Source: Artemia franciscana (lineage: Eukaryota; Arthropoda; Branchiopoda; Anostraca; Artemiidae). Taken from it: DNA of 64,000 bases. The stretch lies in NCBI RefSeq assembly GCF_032884065.1, contig NC_088867.1, positions 50,899,317 to 50,963,316 on the forward strand. Reading direction: 5' to 3'. Made by a program: the position numbers and the translations under genes. The notes beneath the pieces are model-generated. The model worked only from the letters and a program-made list of their open reading frames with translations. It did not search any database and was not told the DNA's origin. Below are positions 22,230-33,949 of this stretch, piece by piece. Each line of letters begins with the position of its first letter. Position 1 is the stretch's first letter.

Positions 22230-23335
22230 GGGGATAGTAAGGAGCGACCCGGCTCAATAGTAACCAAAACTCTAAAAAACTGAAATTTTATTCCAATAGC
22301 TACATCAAAAGAATCGCATTTTAATGCTGATTTTAAATATATAAGTTTCATCAAGTTTAGTCTTACCCATCAAAAGTTAAGAGCCTGAGAAAATTTGCGT
22401 TATTTTAGAAAATAGGGGGAAACACCCCCTAAAAGTCATAGAAACGAAAATCACACCATCATATTCAGCGTATCAAAGAACCCTACTGAAGAAGTTTCAA
22501 GCTCCTATCTACAAAAATGTGGAATTTTGTATTTTTTGCCAGAAGGCAGATCACGGATGCGTGTTTATTTGTTTGTTTTTTTGTTGTTTTTTTTTCCCCA
22601 GGGGTGATCGTATCGACCCACTTGTCCTAGAATGTTGCGAGAGGGCTCATTCTAACGGAAATGAAAATTTCTAGTGCCCTTTTTAAGTGACCAAAAAAAT
22701 TGGAGGGCACCCAGGCCCCCTCCCACGCTAATTATTTTCCCAAAGTCAACGGATCAAAATTCTGAGATAGCCGTTTTATTCAGTGTAGTCGAAAAACCTT
22801 ATAACTATGTCTTTGGGGACGACTTACTCCCCCACAGTCCCCGTGGGAGGGGCTACAAGCTACAAACTTTGACTAGTGCTTACATATAGTAATTGTTATT
22901 GGGAAGTGTACAGGCGTTTTCAGGAGGATTTTTTGGTTGGAGGCAGGGGTTAAGAAGAGGGGGATATGCTGGGGGAGCTTTCCATCGAGGAATTTGTCAT
23001 GGGGGAAAAAAATTCCATGAAGGGATTGCAGGATTTACTAGCATTACTTAAAAAAAAAACAATGAAAAAATAAATATGAAAAAGTTTTTTTCAGCTGGAA
23101 GTAAAAGCAGCATTAAAAATTAAAACGAACAGAAATTATTACCCATATGAGGGGCTCACCTCCTCCTAATACCTCGCTCTTTACGCTAAAGTATTTTTAG
23201 TAATTTCAAATATTTATTCTGCGGCTTTTGTGATTCAGGGGTCATTCTTAATGAATTGGGACAAAATTTAAGCTTTAGTGTAAAGAGCGAGGTACTGACA
23301 AGGGGGCGAACCCCCTCATATATGTAATAGAAACA
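22230..23335 (+). repeat. Family A+B composite repeat
   Basis: Begins AGTAAGGAGCGACCCGGCTC without the hairpin, runs the full A body, then a B palindrome (23120-23335) around ACCTCGCTCTTTACGC and its complement. Closest to the copy that starts at 62981. Confidence 0.85.
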
Positions 23336-23339
23336 TGAG

Positions 23340-23630
23340 AATACAAAAGTTCTTTACGTAGGCTAATTTATAAGTTACGTATATCTCTTACTGATAAAAA
23401 GATTCGTAAAAAATTAAAAGTTCTAGTTGCCTTTTTAATTAACCGAAAATCGGAGGGCAACTAGACTTCCTCCCCCGCTCTTTTTTTCTCAAAATCATTC
23501 GATCAAAATTATGAGAAAGCCATTTAGCCAAAAAAAAAAAAAAATATTCAAATTTCGTTTTAATTATTCCTCTGCGGAGAGCCAAAATCAAAACATGCAT
23601 TGATTCAAAAACGTTCAGAAATTAAATAAA
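23340..23630 (+). repeat. Repeat related to the family A middle
   Basis: Contains AAAAGTTCTAGTTGCC, GGAGGGCAACTAGAC and CGATCAAAATTATGAGAAAG, parallel to the A body but clearly diverged. Confidence 0.55.
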
Positions 23631-23631
23631 A

Positions 23632-23915
23632 AAAACAAGTTTTTTTAACTGAAAGTAAGGAGCGACATTAAAACTTAAAACGAACAGAAATTAATTCGTA
23701 TATGAAAGGGACTGCTTCCTCATCAACGCCCCGCTCTTTACGCTAAAGTTTTTTTACTGTTTTAAAAAGAAGAATTGAGAGAAAGAGTCAAACTTTAGCG
23801 TAAAGAGTGGGGCGTCGATGAGGAAGCAGCCCCTTTCATATACAAAGTAATTTCTGTTCTTTTTAAGTTTTAAAGTCGCTCCTTACTTTCAGTTAAAAAA
23901 AACTTGTTTTTTTTT
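23632..23915. mobile_element. Family B palindromic MITE, complete copy
   Basis: About 130-bp arms from ACAAGTTTTTTTAACTGAAA to the mirrored end at 23915, around a short centre at 23760-23800. The arms include CTGCTTCCTCATCAACGCCC and its complement. No coding capacity. Confidence 0.85.
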
Positions 23916-24039
23916 ATTTAATGGCGAAAAGAAATCTATGGTAATTTAAGAAAAAAAAACCTAAAACCCCTAGAAAAAGGCGTCTGATCAAAACAAAAAG
24001 TGCATCATTGGAATCAACATTGCCGTGTCTCCTTTTTTT

Positions 24040-24690
24040 CAGGACTAGTGGGTTACCAGAATATCAAAGAGAGATATTTGATAGCTCATTTAGCTATTTC
24101 TCATAACTACCTGCTTTTTATAAATTCCATTATCTGCAAGTGTACCATGGCACTAAAAGAGTATTTTTTTCAGCCATTTCTGTAGGGGTTGGGCTAGCGG
24201 TCTACCAGAACATCTTAGACAGAAGTTTAGTAGCTCATATAAAAGCTATTGCTCATATCTACGTTCTTTATATAAACTCCACTATCTGAAAGTGCCAAAT
24301 GGCACTAGAAACGGCAGTTTTGTTCCCATGTCTCAAGTGGAAAATCTGGGGCTAGTGGGCTACCAGAACTTCTAAAAGATATATTTAATTGCTTATTTTA
24401 AAGCTATTGCTCATATCTACGTGCTTTTTATCAATTTTACCATCCGTTAGTGCCATATAGCACTAAAAATGGCATATTTGGTGCTTGGAAGTATAAAACG
24501 GTACCATTGTAATAATTATGGTCCTAAGCCCTTAACTGGAGGCATAAACAACCCATCTCGTGTACTCCCCCTCCCAGTCCCCTTGATAAGTTTCATAAAT
24601 CATATGCTTACCAGCAGGCTACTCCAACATTGGCAGGGCTAGAGAATTACCAGAACATCATAGAGAGATGTTTAATTGCTCGTTTTAACG
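24040..24690. repeat. Diverged tandem array, about 155-bp unit, 3.3 copies
   Basis: Units near 24042, 24190, 24348 and a partial at 24640 share TACCAGAAYATC, TAGCTCAT, GCTATTGCTCATATCTACGT and TGCCATATGGCACTA. Confidence 0.75.
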
Positions 24691-24900
24691 GAAAACTAAA
24701 ATTGCTAGTGCCCTTTTTAAGTGACTAAAAACATTGGAGGGTAGCTAGCTCCCATCCCTCTTCTCCCCCCTCCAAAAGTGGTACGACCAAGATTTGAGAT
24801 AGCCACTTTGTTCAACATAGTTCAAAGGTCCAATAAATATGCTTTTGGGGATGCTATTACCCTCCTTAGTCCCTGGGGAAAGGGCTGTAATTGGTATCAA
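24690..24900 (+). repeat. Diverged family A middle segment
   Basis: GTGCCCTTTTTAAGTGACTA, GATTTGAGATAGCCACTTTG and CCTGGGGAAAGGGCTG parallel family A. Confidence 0.6.
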
Positions 24901-24901
24901 G

Positions 24902-24995
24902 TGTAGCAGTATCGGACATATCGATATCGCACTATCGGCACCGGACGTATTGGTATCGTGCGTATCGGTATCGGGCGTATTGATATCGGGTATTT
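24902..24995. repeat. Short tandem repeat rich in TATCG words
   Basis: A degenerate 16-20 bp unit of the type GTATCGGTATCGGGC, five or so times, flanking a T-rich segment. Confidence 0.6.
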
Positions 24996-25066
24996 TTTTC
25001 AATCATTATTTTTTGCATTCTATATGATTTTTTATTAAAAAAGGGCAAAAAACTTAAAAAAAACAA

Positions 25067-25875
25067 CAAATTTTTTCTGAGAAAAGTAAAGAGCGAAGTT
25101 GAAACTTAAAGCAAACAAAAATTGTTATTTCACAGCCTATCTAACTAGTGTAAATAAATTCCAAATAAACCAACTGGTGATACTTCCCCGTTGATGTTTG
25201 TAGGATTATAGAAAACTAGCACTTTACTGAAAACACAAAAGCCAAGCATAAAAAACAAGGATATTGATTTAGGAGTAAGACCTGAGTACATAGCCTCACA
25301 ACAACAAACAAATCTATAACGCTTTTCATAGTCTTACAAGAGCTGTGATATCAGTTAGTTTCAGTCATCTTGGTCTCACGTAATATTATTCGGAATAAAG
25401 AACAAATGGACCATTTTTTGAAATCTGGAAATCCGGTTATTTCTCTCTATACAACGAAGAATTTCGAGTTATGAGGCAAATTCTAAAGTGAGTCTGTATT
25501 CCGAGCAAGATTACTTTACTTCGAACTTGTTTACAAAATAATCTTAAAATGTCATTTTCATATCCAAAAAGAGAGGCAATCGTTGGACTGAGCTCATTGT
25601 GCAGAACTGATGTCAAATTAAATGAAAAAAGGAACAATCCTAAAATGCCTTATTTTTCTACTGTTAATAGTGTCCTTAAATGGTTTGCTTTTACTGTACC
25701 AAAACTCCTATATTGTTTTGTGGTTTCAGTAAACTGCTAGTTTTCTATAACCCTGCAAACATGGGGAAATATCCCCAGTTGGTTTATTTGCACTGGTTTT
25801 ATCGATATATGTTATAAAGGCTGTGAAGTAATAATTTCGGTTCGCTCAGAAAAACTTTGTTTTTAAATTAGTTTT
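25067..25875. mobile_element. Foldback element with about 190-bp terminal inverted repeats
   Basis: 25075-25260 and 25690-25870 are inverted copies: TTTCACAGCC, AAATAAACCAACTGG, TATAGAAAACTAGCA and TTTACTGAAA occur in mirrored order. The outer ends resemble family B termini (AGAAAAGTAAAGAGCGAA). The 430-bp centre has no recognised gene. Confidence 0.75.
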
Positions 25876-26934
25876 GCGTAAGGAGCATTTAGGCTGATAA
25901 CAAATAAACCCTGGTGTCAGAAAAGGTATATAAATGCAGAGATGGATTTTCTTTTTCTGACGCTTAGTTTTTGTTCTTTTTTATTTTTATTTTTTATTTT
26001 TATATTCTATATGTTTTGTCGACAATGATTGCAGAGCAACCAATCTTCAAGTCATTCTCCAAAAACTAGTTTTTACCTTCTTAAGTCAGTCTAGTGACTT
26101 TTATGCAAAAGAGATGGTAATTTGAAATCTCTATAGTGGGAAATAAAAATGAAAATGTGTCCAAAATCTGACATCAATTTCCGTGATGCAGTACACTTTT
26201 GAAAGAAAACCAAATTTTAATATACACATCTACCGTCAAATGTCTTCAAAATCTGTTACTTTAAACTCGTAAAAACTAGTCCTGTTGGTGAAATAAGTTG
26301 TTAACCAATGACATAATACTTGACACTTAACAACATTCCTCAGTCTATAGTCGTCAATTATATTTCTTGTCATAATTCTTAAGTCATCAATTATATTTCT
26401 TGCCATAAGTCTTAACTATATAGCAAAAAATACTGTTTGTTCTGTCTCTTGTTACTAGATTTCCGTTTGACTTGGCGTTTAATTATTATTTTACGCTCTT
26501 CAAATTCATCTTCATTCATCACCTAGAAAACAGCTTTTCCCTTAATAAGCATATACAGACGTTGTGTTCGATTACCAGTCCCACAGATTAGCACTGAAGA
26601 GATATAGTAAATATGGTTATTTCTTACAAACGCTGATTGTGGAAAACCTTCGCACAAACTGTGAGCAAAAACTTCAACTATTTACCTCATCAATTATACC
26701 TTCATAGCTAATTAAGAAGGTGTTTCAGTACACAATCTTACATCATTAGGGTCCCTGTCTTAAGTTTTTGCTATTGACTGGTCGATTTTTGTGCATTCGT
26801 GGGAATACAAAAAAAAAGCAAAACATGAGGGTTCTCGCTTTGTCTCTGCTTAGCGATGCATCTGCTGGCGGGTGGAAGGGTCTTTCAGACAACATTGACT
26901 ACTTTTTGTCGTATTGTACAGTATTAAAAGTGAA

Positions 26935-27200
26935 AAAAAAAATTCCGGAAGAAAGTACAGAGCGAACTTAAAACTTAAAAGAAACAAAAATTACTACTTC
27001 GGGGTTTAGGCAGCATATTTTTGAAAAGCTATTCAAAAAAACTTGCTTAAAATATTTCCCTATATTCGTAGAATTCTGGGGCTGGGAATCAAGTGTTTTA
27101 CTGAAAACGTAAATTAGAAGCAATAAAACAAGGATACAAACAGAAAAACCCTTAAGCGGCTTGCAGAAAATAAAAGAAAAACTCATAAAGCTCTCAATTG
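26935..27200 (+). repeat. Half-copy related to the 25067-25875 foldback
   Basis: AAGTACAGAGCGAACTTAAA, TTTTACTGAAAACG and AACAAGGATA occur in the same order as in its left arm; no matching right arm was found. Confidence 0.5.
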
Positions 27201-27264
27201 TCTTATACTGGCCATAAAATCAATTTTAACTTTATTTTATTTGATTTTAACCCCAAATTAAACA

Positions 27265-27595
27265 AAACAAGTTTTTCAGCTCAAAGTAAGAAGCAATATT
27301 AAAACTTAATACAAACAGAAATTACTGTGTATATAAGGGGGTCCCCCCTCCTCAGAGCCTCGCTCTTCACTCTAAAGTTGTTCGGTACTTTAAAAAGTTA
27401 CTTATTGTTCTAACTAAACAACCCTTGTCTTTCAGGATTCGTTTTTAAAAAATTGGAACAAAATTTAAATTTTAGCATAAAGAGCAAGGCGTTGGGAAGG
27501 GTTAACCCTCCCCCATTTACGTAATAATTTCTGTTCGTTTTAAGTTGTAATCTTGCTTCTTACTGTGAGGTGGAAAACTTGTTTTTTAAAATTTA
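27265..27595. mobile_element. Family B palindromic MITE
   Basis: Left end CAAGTTTTTCAGCTCAAAGT and right end ...GAAAACTTGTTTTTT are mirrored; CTCGCTCTTCACTCTAAAG pairs with the arm near 27470-27490. Confidence 0.75.
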
Positions 27596-27764
27596 ATTTC
27601 TGAACTTTTCTTACATAGCAACCAACAACCTGGGGGAAAACTCCCCCTCCCCATCAAAATATACTCTGTACAATTTTCCCTGAAAAGATCACCCCCTGTA
27701 AACATCCATCCCCTTAGAAAAATTTTCCCCGTGCAAAATATACGTTTAACTTACGTTTAACTAT

Positions 27765-27975
27765 GAGCCCCCCCCCTCAACGCCTCGCTCTTCATGCTAA
27801 AGTTTTTTGGTACTTCAAAAAAGTTTTCAAAGAATTGGGACAAAATTTAAACTTTAGCATAAAAAGCAAGGCGTTGAGGAGGGATGAACCCCCCATCATT
27901 TATGTAATAATTTCTGTTAGTTTTAATTTTTAATCTTGCTTCTTACTTTGGGGTGAAAAAACTTGTTTTTTTCTA
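27765..27975. mobile_element. Family B palindromic MITE, left end missing
   Basis: CTCAACGCCTCGCTCTTCAT and its near complement (27855-27885), ending GAAAAAACTTGTTTTTTTC. Confidence 0.75.
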
Positions 27976-28110
27976 AAATATAATTTCTGATCAGTTTTTT
28001 AAATAACGCTAGGATACCTGGATCCACCTCCGCAAAAAAAATTCCTCTCCCCATGGAAATATCCTCTCTACAATTCAATCCCGGTGAAAAGTTACCCAGA
28101 ACAATTACCT

Positions 28111-28230
28111 TCAGTCAGCAAAGAGAAAGCAAAACATATAAAGAAATATTTCTTATATAATATAAAGAAATATAAAATAAAATTCAGCCAGCAAAGAGAA
28201 AGCAAAACATATAAAGAAATTTCGTATAAG
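28111..28230. repeat. 45-bp direct duplication
   Basis: TTCAGYCAGCAAAGAGAAAG followed by CAAAACATATAAAGAAAT occurs at 28111 and 28183, separated by an AT-rich spacer. Confidence 0.85.
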
Positions 28231-28959
28231 AATTCTGGTGAATTCTCTAAGTGTAAAATTTCCCCTGAAAAGTTTACCTCCTGGAAACTTCCATCCCCTT
28301 AGAAAATTCTCCCCGTGGAAAATATGCGTTTAACTTTGAATCTCTCCTAAACTTTCCCTTGAAAAGTCAGAAACTTGTGACAAAAAGAGTCCATGGGGTA
28401 TTTATCCTTGCATCTTTGGAGAGTTGCAAAAAAAAATCAATTATCTGCGGTGCAAAATATGGTGAAACATTACACATGGTGCTAAAAAAATAAAATGATA
28501 CGACTTTTCGGGGATACAAAACATTTTAGAAAAGGGGTTAACAGATCTAAACATCATCTTCTATAAATTGGTGTAGACTTGAAATTTATACAAAGAAGCA
28601 TGTAAATTTCTTTATGAGATTTTTCTAGGAAATGCCTGTATTTTGCATTTTATATTAAACACTTTTTAACTGCTCTGCGTTCATAATTTTCATAGGAGTG
28701 TTTTTCTGGATTATTCGGATTTCTTATTTATTTTATCAATATATACATAAATGATCTGTTCCCTATTCAATTTACTATTATCAAGCTTCCGGGCCAATCT
28801 CACGCGCATCAATAAAAATTTTATTTCTCTTCTTTATCTACTACGCCCTAGTCTGCCGCTGTGGCAAACAACCAGTTTGTCGAGAGATTTGTTGTCCTGC
28901 ACCACGGCCAACAATGTGCGCCTTTCGTTCCTTTCAGAGCTTCAGAGTTTATTCAATAG

Positions 28960-29830
28960 TAAATGCAAAACAAAAACACTTCAACATAGTCTCCCCCATA
29001 ACGCTCCAAAGGCAGGAACAAAAGAGAAAAAAAAATAAAACAAATTCACCAGCAAAGCATTTTCAAAGCCAGGAACGAAAAGAGATAAACAAAATAAAAA
29101 CAACTTCAAGAGCAAAACATTTTCAAAGCCAGGAAAAAAAAACAGAGAAACAAAACTAAAACAAATTCACCGGCAAAACCTTTTTAAAGCCGGGAACAAA
29201 AAAGAGAAACAAAAATAAAACAAAATCACCAACAAAACATTTTCAAAGCCAGGACCGAATAGAGAGAAATGAAAATAAAAAAAAATTCACCAGCAAAATA
29301 TGTTCAAAGCCAGGAACGAAAAGAGGGAAATAAAAATAAAACAAATTCACCAGCAAAACATTTTCAAAGCCAGGAACGAAAAGAGAGAAACAAAATAAAA
29401 CAATTTCAACAGCAAAACATTTTCATTGCCAGGAACGACAAGACAGAAACAAAAATAAACAAATTCACCAGCAAAACATTTTCAAAACTAGGAACGAAAA
29501 GAGAAAAAAAAAATTCACCGGCAAAACATTTTCAAAGCCAGGAACGAAAAGAAAGAAACAAAATTAAAACAAACTCAACAGCAAAGGATTTTTATTGCCA
29601 GGAGCGAAAAGAGAGAAACAAAAATAAAACAAATTCAACAGAAAAACATTCTCAAATCCAAGAACTAAAAAAACGAAACAAAAATAAACAAATTCACAAG
29701 CAAAACATTTTCAAAGCCAGGAACGGTAAGAGAGAAACACAAAATACAACAAAAATTCACCAGCAAAACATTTTCATTGCCAGGAACGACAAGAGAGAAA
29801 CCAAAATAAAACACTTTCACACCTTCAAGG
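28960..29830 (+). repeat. 60-bp minisatellite, about 14 units, open in one frame
   Basis: A 60-bp A-rich unit with GCAAAACATTTTCAAAGCCA and GGAACGAAAAGAGAGAAACA recurs about every 58-61 bp. Because 60 is a multiple of three, one frame stays open over 29269-29913 (214 codons) and encodes a very basic 20-residue repeat of the form HFQSQERKERNKNK. Some units have FTATTGCC-type variants in place of TCAAAGCC. No start context, domain or splice evidence marks it as a gene. Confidence 0.9.
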
Positions 29831-30319
29831 ATCTAAAAAAGAGAAGCTATCAAGGCATTAGAGTCGTAAGGAAGGGACCCCCCCCCCTCGTCAGCTACAA
29901 AGACATTCAATGAAAAGAGAAAGAAATCTCTTACCTCAATAATCCCCACACAAGCTAGGCAGGGTTTACAAAAAATAAATTGGAGAAAAGTAAAAGTAAA
30001 GGGAAAAGTAAATTATTGAATGCAATTATATAAGAGTAAAAGAGGCACACGTAAACTATAAAGAGATTTCAAATCAAGCAAAGCTTTAAATGAAGAACGG
30101 ATACTTTCATGAATAATAATCTTTCTCTTATCGTAAGGCTTTGAAAATGGCCTGAGTGACAAGGAAAAGGCTTACATACAAATAACAGGACAATAGGAAG
30201 CATATGACCCTAGACTTCTGGAGACTTTCATCCAAGTCAGGTCAGCATGATACTGATTTCAAAAATCTTCATTTCAGCACAATGCCTGAGAATGGAATAC
30301 AGTCAGGGCAAGCTTTGAG

Positions 30320-31990
30320 ACTCTTGAGAAAACAAGAAGGCATGACTTACAACGTTTAATGCAATATCATTTGCATCAAACTATTGGATAATTGTTTCAA
30401 AAAAGGCTGATGTCTTTGAACAAAGATTATACTGAGCTCTACCGGCTGTTCCAAGAGCACTGTGATCAAGAGAAGCAATCAATGCATCGAGAAAGGATTA
30501 GCTCTTGTCAAAGCTGTTGCTAGATAATGGTTTACAGAGGCGACAGCAAATCGTAGGTTATGAATTTGCACCCTCATTAATAAAGTTATTAAGATATAAA
30601 GAGTTTTGGTTCAACGACAGATCCTTGTGGAACGCCAAGTTCTGTTACAGAAGGGTTACAAAGGAGTGGATCAACCCAGATCACTCGACCAGATAAATAT
30701 AAAAGAAACCAAAATAAGCACTACGTCTTATAGCAATGTGAAAAATTTCTGAAGAAATCATATATGTAATGAATCGACGGGTTTTCATACACCATGAAAT
30801 AGAGCAGTAGGTCTCATACCAGAGTCAAAAGCTGAATGTAAATAATTGGCGAGAATTCTACATATATTCTCAATTTTTGTCTTAAAACTAAAGTGAAAAA
30901 ACTTGAGAGAAAAGCTTAGAATTAAGAATATCTAGAAGTCGAGAATGCATAGCCTTTTCCAAAATTATATTAAACACTGAAAAAAGAGAAATGAGACGAT
31001 AATTTGCACTATTTCTTCATGGTATAGCTTTAAAAGGATTAATAACACGAGCATGCTTAAAAGCACTTGGCAATAAGCCATTTTCAAGTAAAGCATTGAC
31101 AAGCGTCACTAGGGAAGGAACGATGACATGAATTATGAACCTGACCACTTTAGTAGGAACACAGGCTGGTGCAGAAAATGACGAACCACTCCAATCATTG
31201 ACGATTCTGCCAACTTCACCTTCATGTTCTAAAGCCATTAATCTAAGAATAGTAGGTCCAAGACCAGAACCAAAATCAGGTGGAAAAGAAAGAGGACTTA
31301 TGCAAGAGGTCGAAGTTTTGCCAATGTTAGCAAAATAAGAAGTAAACGCATCTTGAAAATTCAGCTTACCAGAAATTTGAAAATATCACCAGACAAAAAA
31401 AAAACATTTCAAGGGACAGAAGAAGGAAAAGAAGATGGTTTGACGATAGAATTGATTACTTACAATGTCTTCCTAATGTTTTCTTAGATAATTTTCCAAT
31501 ATAGAAAATTGATTTAGCTTCGACAGAACGAATTTTAAACACTCCTATAAGCTGTGAGATGTTTAACTCAATATTCACTTGAAGAGCAATCTTCTAAAGG
31601 TTATTTTTCCTCTTTCAGCTTAAGGAGGAGTCCAGGAGTCATCCAAAGATTTAATAAGACTGTTCTTTTTCATGTTAGATTTGACTGGGACACATCACAT
31701 GTATCCAAGATAACTTCTTTCAATGAATGATGAAACAAATCAAAAAGAGAATCTAAATCAGATTCAACTTGAAATACACTCCACAAATGCTCCACTAACC
31801 GTGAACTAAGATGGGTCAGCTCTTGATTGTTAAATTTTAAACAAGAAAAATTAACTCTTTGGCTTTTCTTAAGCAAGGAATCAGAAAGGTAATACCTTGA
31901 AAACATGGGAAAATAGTTTTGTATGTCTCTACAAAACTTCCGACCTCTATTAACACCAACTTTAAAGCCGAAATCTGGACATGTCACACC
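30320..31990 (-). pseudogene. Jockey/CR1-like LINE, endonuclease-RT linker and RT, decayed
   Basis: On the minus strand, from high to low coordinate: a 105-codon frame (31987-31670) resembling the endonuclease-RT linker; VTLVNALLENGLLPSAFKHA and RVI near 31120-31040; NYRLISLFSVF (31004-30972), the NYRPISLLS motif; and LGVPQGS (30639-30619), the conserved RT motif before the catalytic FADD. Many stops separate these blocks and the FADD box is not readable. It is an old, inactive insertion within ems intron 1, in the same direction as the gene. Confidence 0.75.
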
Positions 31991-32101
31991 TTAATTGAAG
32001 CAGAATCATACAATTACCGTTAACCTTCTACCACACTGGTGGAAGTGTCCTTCCACCATACTTTTGGCTTTAAGCAGAAATGTTGGTCTGTTGCAGCTTA
32101 A

Positions 32102-32608
32102 TTGAACTGGAATCCTGAAGTGTTTTGCAATGGGTGTAAATGGGGAACAAAAGTGAGCCAATTTCCCCTTCAACTACACCTCGCAGCCAAAATATTTTTT
32201 CTACAGAATAAGTTAGAAGTTAGATTAGCAAGGCCCGTTTTAGCCAGAAAGTTTTCAACCCTCTTCAAGAACTATAAGATGTCTCAAATCAGACCCAGTG
32301 TCGATTATGAATTCCTGTTGTTTACTGATGCTCCTAGAAAGCTGCTGGTATTACACCAAAAGACCACAATTAGGGATAATAGGACAGGTTTAGTCATTAC
32401 CCACAACTCTTTCCAGTCTATTAGCGAAAGGTTTAATACAGCGTCTATTGTTCTTTTCTATAAGTACCCTCATTCACCTCCCTTTCTAGAGTTTTATCGT
32501 ATTATGACCACAACTGTCAAACCAACAAGTCAGACACACGATGCTTGGTCGAATTATCTTCAGGCTGAGGATTCGAGAACAGAGTATTTGAAAAACAGTG
32601 TCATCTAA
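32102..32608 (+). CDS. Unrecognised 168-codon ORF
   Basis: The longest open frame in the window not explained by a repeat or a recognised family, on the strand opposite ems. The protein has normal-looking composition, with a mixed hydrophobic/charged middle (about residues 60-140), no transmembrane segment, signal peptide or motif that I recognise. Inside it, TATTTTTTCTACAG at 32193-32206 is a good splice-acceptor look-alike, so the real unit could be an exon starting at 32207. It might equally be a piece of an uncharacterised mobile element. No RBS- or promoter-type evidence applies. Confidence 0.25.
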   Translation: MNWNPEVFCNGCKWGTKVSQFPLQLHLAAKIFFLQNKLEVRLARPVLARKFSTLFKNYKMSQIRPSVDYEFLLFTDAPRKLLVLHQKTTIRDNRTGLVITHNSFQSISERFNTASIVLFYKYPHSPPFLEFYRIMTTTVKPTSQTHDAWSNYLQAEDSRTEYLKNSVI

Positions 32609-33949
32609 AATAGCACCTCGATCTTACTGAAGAAGTGATCCCTTAAAATTACTCTGTTGACTATTTCACAAAAAGAATCAATAGCCATCTGAAAACCTCG
32701 ATAAAAGACTAGCGGAAAAACAAATATTTAATTATACATGGCGCCGTGAACTTAAAAAAATTTAGGGCCTATTTAAATTTTACTCAAAGCACTTGATTAA
32801 AGTTGTTGTCAGTAAATTCAAATTTATTTCAAGTAGAATCTGCCTTTCCTGAATAGTATTTTGCTTGATCGAAGCTTGCCATTAGAAAATAGGGACACAA
32901 TTTATAAAAAAGGAAGTTCGACTATGTCAGTTGGGGTAGCAACTACAAAGTGGAAAACAGCTCGTACTTAGATCATTACACTAAGTTTTTAAGATTATTT
33001 CACAGCATCAGACATGATGTGTTACGTTGGAAATTTTCAAATTGCAATGTTTGCTTTTTCATGTAATCACCATTCTCTAGTTTTAAAGTATCAGAGTTCG
33101 TGTAGGTTTTATGTTTCTGGATAACAATCGGCTGTTAAAACATGGTTATCTTTGCCGATGATGGGCTCCTGATTTCTGGTGGATATTTTACCTATTAATC
33201 GTAACTTGCAGTTAAGAAGTATTAAGTTTAATACGGCTTGTAAGCTCGAATCACATAACATGTGCGAAAAAAGGACAGAAGGGTTATAGATTTACTCTAA
33301 GCTTATATTGCCAATTCTGGTTTGCATTTGAGATAAGTATATCCATTTCTGGAAAAACGAATCATTGTTATCCCCAACTAATCGGAAATAGATAATTAGT
33401 ATACGCTTTTGGTCAAAGTAACAAGGCATTATTGTGCATTTTTAGAAGTAATAGCACTGATTAGGTGTCAGAGACTACAGAATAAAAAGAACAGCTTATT
33501 TTGAGGCTGACATTACTAAATGTAACATTAGTTTTCTTTTAGAAGAAACGGCTCTTCTATACACAATTTTAAAAGTTTCGAAGATTTGAAAACTACAGCG
33601 TTTAGCCAATAGCGAAGAGCCAAAAATGAAGTCTTCCTCCAACAGACGCTGACAAACAATTTAGAAGTTGAACTTTTGTGATAATAATAGGCTGACCTTT
33701 TTGTCATTGCAATGCTTAACTTTTTTTCACAAGACTTCAGAGGTGGTCTTAGGGAGGAGGACAGAGGGGGCACTTACTCCGGGTGCAGAAATTTTAGGGG
33801 TGTAAAATTTGAAAAAAAAATCTAACGGTTATAATTGTTTTGTAATTTTGAAACGTTTGTAATTTTGAAATATAATTTTTATTAAAATAAAGTAGAGGGT
33901 GCATATGACAGTAAGGATAAGCAAATTGAATCCAAAATTTTCATTTAAT

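Noticed and set aside
28960..29830. CRISPR array
   Set aside because: The units are contiguous 60-bp tandem repeats without unique spacers, in animal DNA.
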